Source: Firmicutes bacterium UBA5486
Lineage (GTDB): Bacteria; Bacillota; UBA4882; UBA10575
DNA length: 17,273 bases
Reading direction: 5' to 3'
Assembly: GCA_002427045.1 (NCBI GenBank)
Contig: DIPO01000002.1
Location: 37,347-54,619 of the forward strand
Notes under the pieces: generated by a model
What the model was told of the DNA's origin: nothing
The model's database searches: none
Seen by the model: the letters and a program-made list of their open reading frames with translations, nothing else
Made by a program: the position numbers and the translations under genes
Shown: positions 6,976-14,041 of the stretch, piece by piece
How the letters are laid out: the number at the start of each line of letters is the position of its first letter
Position numbering within the stretch: the stretch's first letter is position 1

Positions 6976-7007
6976 GGTATCCTCAAGGGGATACCTCCAT
7001 ATTTTTT
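6976..7007 (+). terminator. Terminator after the major capsid gene
   Basis: GGTATCC (6976-6982) pairs with GGATACC (6989-6995), six-base loop, followed after six bases by TTTTTT at 7002-7007. Confidence 0.8.
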
Positions 7008-7046
7008 AACTATTATTAAAATATTTTAGAAAAGGAGAAAACAATA

Positions 7047-7265
7047 ATGCCTAAATTACCAAATATGAATGAATTAATGGATTGTGAACAATACCGGATT
7101 TGGCGTCAACGTAATAGAGTAAGATTAATTGATGTCGCAAAATATTGTAATTGCAGTGTATCCAATCTATCCCAATGGGAAACAGGATCAACGAATTTAT
7201 CAGATGAGCTGAAAAGGAAATATACGGAGTATATTTATCACTTCAAGAAAGGGAGAAATGATTAG
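7047..7265 (+). CDS. Small Cro/C1-type helix-turn-helix protein (72 aa)
   Basis: A short DNA-binding protein. Residues about 17-60 form an XRE-type HTH: EQYRIWRQRNRVRLIDVAKY, then CNCSVSNLSQWETGSTNLS, where SNLSQWETG is the recognition-helix region typical of Cro/C1 proteins. It has no extra domain, as in small phage Cro-like repressors or excisionase-type regulators. A good ribosome binding site (AAAAGGAG) precedes ATG. It sits alone between the capsid gene and an unknown gene rather than opposite a C1 repressor, so it is probably not part of a classical lysogeny switch. The palindromes at 7843-7913 are possible operators. Confidence 0.75.
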   Translation: MPKLPNMNELMDCEQYRIWRQRNRVRLIDVAKYCNCSVSNLSQWETGSTNLSDELKRKYTEYIYHFKKGRND

Positions 7266-7580
7266 ATGAATATTACTATAAAGATAAATGACGATAAAGA
7301 AATAATCATGCAACCGGAGAAAGAGAACCAGAGCATTAAAAAGATGACGGTAGGTAAACCAGTATTTATTTATGGATATGAATTAGCAAATCATCTAATA
7401 AATAAGGGATTCTCTATAAAAAAGATAATGCCAAATAATATTTCAAATGAAGGACTTATATTTTCATTCCATAATGTCAAAGGGATTGAAAATGAAATAA
7501 AGAAGTGGAGCCGGAAAAAGTATAATCAGATGGATGAAATTATTATTGAAAATGAAGAAGGAAGCGAACAACAAGAATAA
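7266..7580 (+). CDS. Hypothetical protein (104 aa)
   Basis: Not recognised. The start follows the stop of the HTH gene directly, so the two are co-translated. The N-terminus is strand-rich (MNITIKINDDKEIIM), a lysine-rich middle follows, then IYGYELANHLINKGFSIKKI, which is a short helix plus strand. The end is acidic (IIENEEGSEQQE). There are no Cys pairs, membrane segments or catalytic motifs. Partnership with the HTH protein is inferred only from coupling. Confidence 0.6.
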   Translation: MNITIKINDDKEIIMQPEKENQSIKKMTVGKPVFIYGYELANHLINKGFSIKKIMPNNISNEGLIFSFHNVKGIENEIKKWSRKKYNQMDEIIIENEEGSEQQE

Positions 7581-7627
7581 TAGCAATAAATAGGGATTTT
7601 GTGATATTGATAAATGAAATAGATGAA

Positions 7628-7762
7628 CTACTGCATACCTAATTTTGCTTTTAAAATCTTAATAAATATGAATTTAAACGCTTTTTAGGTATGCAGTATT
7701 AGAATTTAAACGCATATCTATGTATGCAGTATTAGAATTTAAACGCATTTTTATATACAAAA
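7628..7762. repeat. Three tandem iteron-like repeats with an inverted arm
   Basis: GAATTTAAACGC starts at 7670, 7702 and 7735 (spacings 32 and 33). Copies 1 and 2 are followed by TATGCAGTATTA; copy 3 diverges after the core. The inverted complement of the TTAGGTATGCAGT part of copy 1 occurs at 7628-7641 as ACTGCATACCTAA, giving a 13-14 bp inverted repeat with a spacer of about 43 bases. The pattern, next to an AT-rich stretch and a DNA-binding gene, resembles a theta-type replication origin or a multi-operator region. Confidence 0.6.
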
Positions 7763-7778
7763 CACAGTGAAATAATAG

Positions 7779-7816
7779 AGAAATAACAAAATAAAAAAGA
7801 AATAACAAAGTAAAAG
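7779..7816 (+). repeat. A-rich 19-bp tandem repeat, possible unwinding element
   Basis: AGAAATAACAAAATAAAAA (7779-7797) is followed without a gap by a second copy (7798-7816) with two changes. The strand is nearly all purine, with only one C per copy. AT-rich repeats beside iterons are typical DNA-unwinding elements; that role is inferred. Confidence 0.5.
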
Positions 7817-7842
7817 AAAAATAGTAAATAAGAAAGATTTTA

Positions 7843-7862
7843 TTGCTAAATAAATTTAGCAA
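7843..7862. promoter_or_regulatory. Palindrome TTGCTAAAT/ATTTAGCAA
   Basis: Nine-base perfect arms around AA, 75 bases before the next gene's start. Likely an operator or hairpin. It is a different motif from the next palindrome. Confidence 0.5.
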
Positions 7863-7897
7863 TCCACATCAATTTATTTATTTTTTAATCTAATCAT

Positions 7898-7913
7898 TTG
7901 TGAAATTTCACAA
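7898..7913. promoter_or_regulatory. Perfect 16-bp palindrome TTGTGAAATTTCACAA
   Basis: An uninterrupted two-fold symmetric site nine bases before the GGAGG-type ribosome binding site of the winged-helix gene. Its position suits an operator for a dimeric regulator; autoregulation by that gene product or binding by the Cro-like protein are both possible. Confidence 0.6.
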
Positions 7914-7936
7914 CTTCCTGCAAAGGAGGTATTAAT

Positions 7937-9052
7937 ATACAAAAAGATAATTATATTCGCTTACCTAATGATATTTATGATGATTTATCTATTACCAATA
8001 AAGAATTTACTATACTGATTTTATTGTATAGATATTATGTAGCAAATAGATCAATTGGCATATATTCTATTCAAATGCTAATTGATTTATTAAGAATTAA
8101 TACTAAAAATAATACTAAGATTATTGGTGAAGTCAAAGATGCAATACTATCTCTTATAGAAAAGAAATATATTACTGATATTTGTAATTTAGACGGAGAA
8201 AAAAGTATTGATAATAAAAATTCATTCTTCTATTTAGAATTACCTTCTCCACCAGATGAATTTTATTTTATGATCAAAGATAATGATATAGATACAATAT
8301 TAAAATATTGCCAAACTAGAAATTTAAGTAAATATGATTTAATTAGATACTTTATTGCTTGCAGAAGAATGTCCAATAATCCAGAACATTTTGGCTATTT
8401 AACACAATTGAAGCTTAAAGAGTTGATTAATGATTCAAGAACTATTCAGCGTTACAATAATATTCTTCAGGATGAATTGCATTTGATTAGATATGATAAT
8501 AACTATTTAACTCCTGAGAAAAAGTATTGTAGAACTTTTATAGGTTTATATGACGATGAGTTATTTGATAAAAAAGTTAAGGATATGGCATCATTTGAAG
8601 GTTTAGTTTTAACTGACAAAACTAAATCTAATAAGAAAAGAAGTATTAAACAAAAAATCAATAATACTGAGGTTGATGACAAAACCAGAATTAAACAATT
8701 GGAAGAAGAATTACACAAGTTGAAGTATAAAGAACAATCCTCTGATGATGAGGAGATTATACAATTATTAGAGGAATTAGATAAAGACAGTATTACCGAA
8801 AGCTTAAAACTAACAAAACAACTTGAATATGAAAAAGATGATGATCCTTGGGAAGAATCGGAAGATGATTATCCATTTGTTGATGATTGGGGTGAACCAG
8901 AACCAATACATAAAAAATGTATTATCTGTAGTAAAGAATTCTTTGCTACAAATGAAGATGAAAGAAAATGCCCAGAATGTATAGCATTTATTGAAAGGCA
9001 TAATCAAAAAGCTCAGGAACAAAAACATGATTATTCAGAATATGATTGGTAG
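7937..9052 (+). CDS. Winged-helix replication-initiator-like protein with C-terminal zinc finger, ATA start
   Basis: About 371 aa. Residues 1-75 (IRLPNDIYDD, then NKEFTILILLYRYYVANRS, then SIQMLIDLLRI) resemble the N-terminal winged helix of plasmid and phage RepA-like initiators. A second winged helix is likely at about 130-195 (LSKYDLIRYFIACRRM, then LKLKELINDSRTIQRYNNIL). A coiled coil follows (RIKQLEEELHKLK), then an acidic region and a CxxC-13-CxxC zinc motif near 330-350. No ATG, GTG or TTG lies near AAAGGAGG at 7922-7929. The frame stays open upstream with conserved-looking sequence, and ATA at 7937 is seven bases from GGAGG, so ATA is the best start. TTG 8024 would delete the first winged helix. 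It may instead be a DnaD-like or regulatory protein. Confidence 0.6.
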   Translation: MQKDNYIRLPNDIYDDLSITNKEFTILILLYRYYVANRSIGIYSIQMLIDLLRINTKNNTKIIGEVKDAILSLIEKKYITDICNLDGEKSIDNKNSFFYLELPSPPDEFYFMIKDNDIDTILKYCQTRNLSKYDLIRYFIACRRMSNNPEHFGYLTQLKLKELINDSRTIQRYNNILQDELHLIRYDNNYLTPEKKYCRTFIGLYDDELFDKKVKDMASFEGLVLTDKTKSNKKRSIKQKINNTEVDDKTRIKQLEEELHKLKYKEQSSDDEEIIQLLEELDKDSITESLKLTKQLEYEKDDDPWEESEDDYPFVDDWGEPEPIHKKCIICSKEFFATNEDERKCPECIAFIERHNQKAQEQKHDYSEYDW

Positions 9053-9077
9053 ACTTCTGCGGAAGTCTATTTTTTTT
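9050..9077 (+). terminator. Terminator overlapping the stop codon
   Basis: AGACTTC (9051-9057) pairs with GAAGTCT (9062-9068) over loop TGCG, then eight Ts, interrupted by one A. The stem begins within the TAG stop. GGAGG of the next gene starts three bases after the T run. Confidence 0.85.
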
Positions 9078-9093
9078 ATGGAGGTAATAAAAA

Positions 9094-9498
9094 TTGAAAC
9101 TTTTACAAGAAGTATATAAACTAACGAGCAATCGCAGAAGGATTTATTTTCTTTGGAAGAATGGCCTATCAAACAATAAAACCGATTATGGTTTATGGTC
9201 TAAAGAGGATATTCTTGATAAGTTTTTTAATGGTAGTGAAGAAGCATTTAAAAGAATGGAATTATGGGAAAAGTCCGATGAATACGCTAGATTAATGTAT
9301 ATTCTAACTAAAGAACGTATGAATTCGGATTTTTTTGATATATATGATTCTATTGTTGATAAGGCCAAGCAGGGTGATGAACGGAGTATTAAAACCTTTC
9401 TGATACTTCAGAAGGAAGTAAAGAGTAATCTTAAAGAACTGAATAGAAAGTCGCAAGCGATAGCAGATGATGAAGATGATGGTTTAGTAATTAATTAA
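9094..9498 (+). CDS. Putative terminase small subunit (134 aa)
   Basis: Likely DNA-recognition subunit of the packaging motor. Assigned mainly by position directly before the large subunit, and by size and composition: a basic, mostly helical protein with an N-terminal helix-rich region (LLQEVYKLTSNRRRIYFLWK), a central helical stretch (ERMNSDFFDIYDSIVDKAKQ) and a C-terminal helical oligomer-like segment (SIKTFLILQKEVKSNLKELN) ending in an acidic tail (ADDEDDG). No canonical HTH stands out. Start is TTG, nine bases after GGAGG (9080-9084). Hidden similarity to a TerS family should be tested; another packaging accessory is possible. Confidence 0.6.
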   Translation: MKLLQEVYKLTSNRRRIYFLWKNGLSNNKTDYGLWSKEDILDKFFNGSEEAFKRMELWEKSDEYARLMYILTKERMNSDFFDIYDSIVDKAKQGDERSIKTFLILQKEVKSNLKELNRKSQAIADDEDDGLVIN

Positions 9499-9512
9499 TA
9501 AGGTGCATTAGT

Positions 9513-9534
9513 GCAGGTAATACCTGCTTTTTTT
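9513..9534 (+). terminator. Terminator between small and large terminase
   Basis: GCAGG (9513-9517) pairs with CCTGC (9523-9527) around TAATA, followed by a T run to 9534. Probably partial, since the packaging genes are expected to be co-expressed. Confidence 0.7.
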
Positions 9535-9553
9535 ATGCCCGGAAGGGGGAATT

Positions 9554-11125
9554 ATGAAAACCGAAACAAAGCTACAGATGATTAATTCAGATTTTATTCT
9601 TTGGTGTAAGAATTTCATTAAGATAATGAACAATGAAAACCAGGAAGTAATATTTAAACCATTACCAGAACAACAGGAATTAATTGATGGGATGGAAAGC
9701 AATAAACATACTATTGTGCTTAAATCAAGGCAATTAGGGATTACAACGGTAGTTAGCCTGTATTATCTCTGGAAAGCTATTACAATACCGAAAACTACAT
9801 ACTTAATTGCTTCATACAATGAGGATAGCACGAAAGGTATTGGTGAGAAATTAAAGCAGATGCTTTATTCCATGCCGGATAAGTATAGGCCAAAACTACA
9901 AAGGGATAATGAATTTGAACTGAAGTTTCAGAACCAGTCACGAATAGTTTTTAAAGTTGCTGGAAATAAAGATATTGCCAGAGGTTTAACCCTGGAAGGG
10001 GTATTACTATCTGAGTTTGGTATGTATGATGCGGAAGTACAGGAAAATGCTATTGCTTCAACTGATCCTTGTTTATCAAAAAATCATACTTCTACATTCG
10101 TTGTTGAAAGTACCGCAAAGCAAGGAACAACGGATTATTTTTATAAATTGTTTATGAATTCTTACAGGAATAGAAGTAAGTTTAAATATTATTTCTTTCC
10201 CTGGTATTGTGAAAGCAGTAAGAAAAACTATAAAAATGAAATTGATATTGCTGAACAATGGTATAGAGACAATAATCATGGGCGAATGTTAGCAAGTGCT
10301 GATATAGAGCCATATTTCATACCCTTATATGAACAAAAATTAGTAACCTTAAAGCAAATAGTATGGTATCAATGGAAACAGCAGGATATGAGTCAAGAAA
10401 AAATGTTTTCAGAGTACCCTAGTTTCCCCGAGGAAGCATTTTCCACAAGTTTGAAGGGTTTAGTATTCCCGATAGAAAAAATCAATGACAGATACATATA
10501 TATCCCTGATCCATTGACATATAACGAGATAAGCCCATTACCAGAAGTTTTAAGACCTTATTTTAATAAGAATCTGTTTGTATATAAGGATTTACAAAGA
10601 AACATGAAGTACCATATGGGGGTTGATATTGCCAGTGGTACAGGGCTGGATTACTCCACTTGTGCTATATTCTCCAATGATGGGGAAATGGTAGCAGAAT
10701 TTTATTCAAATAAGATACCTTTATATAGATTTGCAGAAATTGCCTACCAGCTTGGTAGGTATTTTAATTATGCTCAGATGCTTATTGAAAGAAATTATGA
10801 TGCTGGACAATTCGCTTATAAGATGCGTCATGAATTTGGCTATATAAACGTAGTTAGGACTAAAAAATATACAGATAAGGGTAGAAGTTTTGTCTATGGT
10901 TTTGATACTACAGCGACAAGTAAAGTCCAATTAATAGAACTCTTTAAGAACGCTTTTATAAACGGTGATATATTGATTAATTCCAGGAAGCTTTTAGATG
11001 AAATGAAAGCCTATGTAATGACTAACAAAGGCAAAATGACCGGAAAAGCTAGTAATGATGATATGATAATTGCTTCAGCTTTAGCGGTGTATAGTTTGAC
11101 TAATAATTCAATAATACGGAGGTAG
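9554..11125 (+). CDS. Terminase large subunit (ATPase-nuclease)
   Basis: The motor that cuts and pumps DNA into the prohead through the portal. The ATPase has a deviant Walker A, KSRQLGITT (57-65), Walker B GVLLSEFG (149-156, with Glu154 as catalytic acid), and coupling motif VVESTAKQG (183-191). The RNase H-like nuclease has D358 in MGVDIASGTG, E412 in LIERNYDAGQ and D502/D503 in SNDDMIIASAL. The length, 523 aa, is normal. AAGGGGGAAT precedes ATG 9554. Its last codons contain the ribosome binding site of the portal gene, so the two are tightly coupled. Confidence 0.95.
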   Translation: MKTETKLQMINSDFILWCKNFIKIMNNENQEVIFKPLPEQQELIDGMESNKHTIVLKSRQLGITTVVSLYYLWKAITIPKTTYLIASYNEDSTKGIGEKLKQMLYSMPDKYRPKLQRDNEFELKFQNQSRIVFKVAGNKDIARGLTLEGVLLSEFGMYDAEVQENAIASTDPCLSKNHTSTFVVESTAKQGTTDYFYKLFMNSYRNRSKFKYYFFPWYCESSKKNYKNEIDIAEQWYRDNNHGRMLASADIEPYFIPLYEQKLVTLKQIVWYQWKQQDMSQEKMFSEYPSFPEEAFSTSLKGLVFPIEKINDRYIYIPDPLTYNEISPLPEVLRPYFNKNLFVYKDLQRNMKYHMGVDIASGTGLDYSTCAIFSNDGEMVAEFYSNKIPLYRFAEIAYQLGRYFNYAQMLIERNYDAGQFAYKMRHEFGYINVVRTKKYTDKGRSFVYGFDTTATSKVQLIELFKNAFINGDILINSRKLLDEMKAYVMTNKGKMTGKASNDDMIIASALAVYSLTNNSIIRR

Positions 11126-11129
11126 ATAT

Positions 11130-12443
11130 ATGCAAACTTTAAATGATTACATAAAAGATAATTACGATGGTTCTCCTACATGGTTTAAAGATGCAGTTGG
11201 GGAAGCATGGCAACAGAACAGAATTAGAAATATTCTAAATGTCAAAGAGTATCTAAGCGGTAAACATTTGATAAAGCAAAGACAGATAGAGTATTACAAT
11301 AATAAGCCGTTTAGACCAGCGGCAATAAACATGAATTATGCAAAGATGATAACTGAATTCCAGACCCAGTTTTTATTGAAGAATAAATTAACTCTATCAT
11401 GTGATGATACCGAAACATTAAAGATTATCAGGGATATTTATAATAAAGGGAAATATCCACTGTTTGATCCCAAACTAACCAATGCCATGATTAAGTCCGG
11501 AGAAGCATACGAGTATGTTTATTTGGATAGTGGTGGGAATATCACAAGTAAATTACTTGATGGGGCTGATTCTTACCCAATATACAATGATATGGGACAA
11601 ATGATAGCTTTTATTTATTACTATTGCATTGATGCAGTAAGCTACTATCAGGTATATACCCCTGAGACAGTAACCACTTATGATGATAATGGTGGTAATC
11701 TAAGAAAGACCGGAGAATATGAGAATATTAGCGGTTTACCTATTGCTTATATTATTCCATCAGAACTGGATGAATTACAGGGTGTAAGTAGTATTGTTGA
11801 TTATATAGATATTCTGGATTCTATGGAGAAGATTATTAGCAAATACCATGATGCTTTTTATAAGTTTTTACAACCAACACCAGTAATTAAAGGTGATCCA
11901 CTTAATCTAGGTAGAGATGGAGAGGCAAAGATTGATCCTAATGTAGTAGGGTACGCTTTACAGCTAAAAGAAGATGGTGATATGGAATACCTTACTGGTA
12001 AGATGGATTATAACAGTCTTAAAGCCTTGTATGATATTCTAAAGCAATCATTACTTGATGTGGCTGGATTACCTTCTGTAGTGATGGCAGGGAGTGAGAT
12101 AAGCAATATAAGTGAAACATCTATTAAGATGCTTTATTCGCTGAGTATGATTAAGGCAGCCATGTTTGAGCAGTATTTGAAGAGGGGATTTAATAGTAGA
12201 TTTGAACAGATAGCAAAGATACTGAGGTTAAAGGGTATTGATCTGGATATATCGGATTTAGAGGTTATATTTGAATATAATCTGCCAAACAATGCTAAAG
12301 AGATTATTGATAATTTGAAAGCATTAAGGGAAATAAATGCTATATCGTTGCAGACATTACTTAGTAGAAGTCCATATATTTATGATACGTCTCAGGAAAT
12401 GGAGTTAATTAAGCAAGAAGGGAGTAAAGCAGAGGTAGATTAA
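11130..12443 (+). CDS. Portal protein (SPP1 gp6-like)
   Basis: Dodecameric vertex ring through which DNA enters, docking terminase and later the connector. 437 aa. It reads like the SPP1-type portal family: early WQQNRIRNILNVKEYLSG, then PFRPAAINMNYAKMITEFQT, which ends in the helix before LLKNKLTL, then a wing region (YVYLDSGGNITSKLLDGADS), a later stem and crown segment beginning SSIVDYIDILDSMEKIISKY, and LLDVAGLPSVVMAGSEISNI, a signature stretch of this family. The start lies four bases after the terL stop, with GGAGG inside terL. The expected minor head protein does not follow; the next 630 bases hold only broken reading frames. Confidence 0.9.
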   Translation: MQTLNDYIKDNYDGSPTWFKDAVGEAWQQNRIRNILNVKEYLSGKHLIKQRQIEYYNNKPFRPAAINMNYAKMITEFQTQFLLKNKLTLSCDDTETLKIIRDIYNKGKYPLFDPKLTNAMIKSGEAYEYVYLDSGGNITSKLLDGADSYPIYNDMGQMIAFIYYYCIDAVSYYQVYTPETVTTYDDNGGNLRKTGEYENISGLPIAYIIPSELDELQGVSSIVDYIDILDSMEKIISKYHDAFYKFLQPTPVIKGDPLNLGRDGEAKIDPNVVGYALQLKEDGDMEYLTGKMDYNSLKALYDILKQSLLDVAGLPSVVMAGSEISNISETSIKMLYSLSMIKAAMFEQYLKRGFNSRFEQIAKILRLKGIDLDISDLEVIFEYNLPNNAKEIIDNLKALREINAISLQTLLSRSPYIYDTSQEMELIKQEGSKAEVD

Positions 12444-12514
12444 TAATCGGGATTATGGTGAAGAAATGGCGAGGAAATGGGAACATTAATATGTGGATAT
12501 TATTGAAGTCAATA

Positions 12515-12526
12515 GAACAGATGTTC
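12515..12526. promoter_or_regulatory. LexA (SOS) box-like palindrome 1
   Basis: GAACAGATGTTC fits the Gram-positive LexA half-sites GAAC-N4-GTTC, with flanks A and G against the CGAACRNRYGTTCG consensus. It lies within decayed coding sequence, so coincidence from codon order is possible. Confidence 0.35.
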
Positions 12527-12601
12527 GTTCACCCGTTCGGTTCCTGTTATTTATAGCGGTTCGGAGCAGATATGAGAAGCAAGGAACGAAGGGAATTAAT
12601 A

Positions 12602-12613
12602 GAACAAATGTTC
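12602..12613. promoter_or_regulatory. LexA (SOS) box-like palindrome 2
   Basis: GAACAAATGTTC, 87 bp from the first site, again matching GAAC-N4-GTTC with RNRY inside. It overlaps the second IEQMFV coding fragment, in the same frame as the first. Confidence 0.35.
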
Positions 12614-12922
12614 GTAGAGGTACAGGGATGAAAATAATAATGATGGCCTGGCACAAGCAATGAAATAATACAAGATAATACACATTATATAGTATCAGAT
12701 GGCTCAGAAGAATGAATAAAATATGTATAGAAATATCAATAAAATTACCAGTTTTACAGCAGATAATTTCCATTTATTAAGCGAATTTTATGCAAAGCCC
12801 AATATATAGGGATTTGATGGCATAGCAATGGTTTACATAATACTTATTGTAGGAAGTTGAAGCATTATTTGCATTAAATTTATACAACCGAATGCATAAA
12901 TATACATCAGGAAAATATGGAT

Positions 12923-12950
12923 AAGTCAATCAAAAATGGTTGGCTTTTTT
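12923..12950 (+). terminator. Terminator closing the terminase-portal unit
   Basis: GTCAATCA (12925-12932) pairs with TGGTTGGC (12937-12944) around AAAA, with two G-U pairs, followed by six Ts. Sequence between the broken gene at 12809 and this hairpin shows no gene. Confidence 0.65.
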
Positions 12951-12955
12951 CTCTG

Positions 12956-12987
12956 GATACCCCTAAATGGTTTTTTTGGGGCGTATC
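12956..12987. other. Hairpin GATACCCC/GGGG-C-GTATC
   Basis: GATAC (12956-12960) pairs with GTATC (12983-12987), and CCC (12961-12963) pairs with GGG (12979-12981) beside one bulged C. The loop contains seven Ts. It could be a second terminator or an operator before the next promoter. Confidence 0.4.
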
Positions 12988-13013
12988 TAACCTAATTTTC
13001 AACGTTTATAATT

Positions 13014-13045
13014 TTTACTTAAAGAGGTAATATATATCATATAAT
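13014..13045 (+). promoter_or_regulatory. Candidate promoter for the accessory cassette
   Basis: Perfect -10 TATAAT at 13040-13045. The best -35-like hexamer is TTTACT (13014-13019) with a long 20-base spacer, so -35 support is poor. Transcription would start about 20 bases before the 13075 gene. Confidence 0.45.
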
Positions 13046-13074
13046 ATGTTAAAATACTATATGGGGGTGAAGAT

Positions 13075-13434
13075 ATGGCTACTGGTAAAATTATAGCGGG
13101 TGATTTTTCTAAAGATGATGTAATTAAAATAGTTGCTGGAAAACCTGCTATTGTTCCTAAAGATGGTGGATTATTTAGCAAAGTAAATTTCATTAATAAT
13201 GATATTAAAAGTATTGAAATAATTACTGAGGAAAATAAAAAGAAATTTATAGGTACTGCCGGTTGGGGATTAGTAGGTGGTTTAGCATTAGGGCCATTGG
13301 GCTTAATTGCAGGTATATTAGCAGGTGGTAATAAAAAAGAATTTTTAATTGCTTGTGAATTAAAAAATGGTAAGAAATTAATTGTAGAAGTTGATAGTAA
13401 AATATATAAATCTATGTTAACTGCCAGTTATTAA
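13075..13434 (+). CDS. Hypothetical protein with glycine-rich membrane-like segment (119 aa)
   Basis: Not assigned to a named family. The N-terminal half is soluble with alternating strands (KIIAGDFSKDDVIKIVAGKP). Residues about 60-84 form a Gly/Ala/Leu-rich hydrophobic stretch (GWGLVGGLALGPLGLIAGIL) of the glycine-zipper kind seen in many Bacillota small proteins. A strand-rich tail follows (FLIACELKNGKKLIVEVDSK). It may insert in or cling to membranes, or be a compact domain with a Gly-rich hairpin. Ribosome binding site GGGGGTG. First gene of a cassette with its own promoter. Confidence 0.65.
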   Translation: MATGKIIAGDFSKDDVIKIVAGKPAIVPKDGGLFSKVNFINNDIKSIEIITEENKKKFIGTAGWGLVGGLALGPLGLIAGILAGGNKKEFLIACELKNGKKLIVEVDSKIYKSMLTASY

Positions 13435-13475
13435 ATGATTTATATTTCATTTAATATCAATAGGGAGGTGTTTCC

Positions 13476-14006
13476 ATGCCATTTATTAAATGTCCTATGT
13501 GCGATAAAGATATATCCCCAAACGCAGTAAGTTGTCCTAATTGTGGTGAACCTATGAAAGAGAAAAAGGAAATTTATGATATTTGCAATGTCGTTTTAGT
13601 TGAAGTTTTAAACAAAAATAAAAATTATATAAGAATAATTAAACAAATCAGAGATATTACAAATTGTGGGCTTAAAGAAGCAAAGGACAGTGTTGATAAA
13701 ACTCCTTCAACTATAATTAAAAATATTGATTATTCTAAGGCCGAAGATTATAAAAAATTATTTGAAGATTTAGGCGCAATTATTGAATTAACTCCTTTAA
13801 ATACAGATAGTAAATTTAATGAATTTATTGAAGTGGAAACAAAAATTAATCATGAAGTTGTAATTAAATGTTCCAATTGTGGTTCAGTAAATACTAAAAA
13901 AATTAGTGGTGCAAGTAAAGTAGGCTCTGTTGCATTATTTGGCATTTTTTCAGTTGGTAAGCTTACAAAGACATATCAATGTAATAAGTGTGGTTATAGA
14001 TGGTAG
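13476..14006 (+). CDS. Zinc ribbon - L7/L12 C-terminal-like domain - zinc ribbon protein (176 aa)
   Basis: N-terminal zinc ribbon with C6, C9, C20, C23 (CPMCDKD and CPNCG). Residues about 36-105 follow the C-terminal domain of ribosomal protein L7/L12: ILVEVL-like strand, KNYIRIIKQIRDITNCGLKE (49-68) with the GLKEAKDSVD signature, then a helix and a final IIEL strand. In ribosomes this fold recruits translation factors. A second ribbon has C132, C135, C169, C172 with a Gly/Ser-rich insertion between the pairs (residues 143-163). Ribosome binding site GGGAGGTG before ATG. It may bind nucleic acid or a translation factor; the fold assignment is strong, the target unknown. It is in the accessory cassette, so it could be host-directed. 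Confidence 0.75.
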   Translation: MPFIKCPMCDKDISPNAVSCPNCGEPMKEKKEIYDICNVVLVEVLNKNKNYIRIIKQIRDITNCGLKEAKDSVDKTPSTIIKNIDYSKAEDYKKLFEDLGAIIELTPLNTDSKFNEFIEVETKINHEVVIKCSNCGSVNTKKISGASKVGSVALFGIFSVGKLTKTYQCNKCGYRW

Positions 14007-14041
14007 TAATGATAATTATAGAAGTGGGGGGTGAAATCTAA

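Larger units (their letters stand above)
12466..12809 (+). pseudogene. Decayed gene(s) after the portal, several frames
   Basis: No intact ORF lies in 12444-13074, but protein-like pieces do. ATG 12466 gives MARKWEH then TAA, like the first residues of phage minor head proteins. Frame 2 gives MRSKERRELIEQMFVEVQG (12572-12631). A one-base shift continues DENNNDGLAQAMK to 12668. Returning to frame 2 gives IIQDNTHYIVSDGSEE (12665-12715). ATG 12723 gives a further short peptide (SFTADNFHLLSEFYAKPN within it) to 12809. Together these suggest one or two genes broken by stops and frameshifts, perhaps the minor head protein and a small neighbour. They could also be unrelated short frames. IEQMFV appears twice in one frame, 29 codons apart. 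Confidence 0.4.

Noticed and set aside
7628..7762. CRISPR array
   Set aside because: Only three units of 32-33 bp, poorly conserved beyond a 12-base core, with no true spacers and no cas genes. Iterons fit better.
7674..7862. Minus-strand frame of 62 aa across the iterons and palindrome
   Set aside because: It has no ribosome binding site before its TTG and is low-complexity; its repeated MRLNSNTAY comes from the DNA repeats on the other strand.
12466..12489. An intact minor head protein start
   Set aside because: The frame stops after seven codons (MARKWEH). No downstream frame is long enough to be the gene without repair.
12486..12773. Minus-strand frame of 95 aa after the portal
   Set aside because: No ribosome binding site, and the plus strand shows more protein-like fragments in phage order. 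It is likely a by-product of the decayed region.
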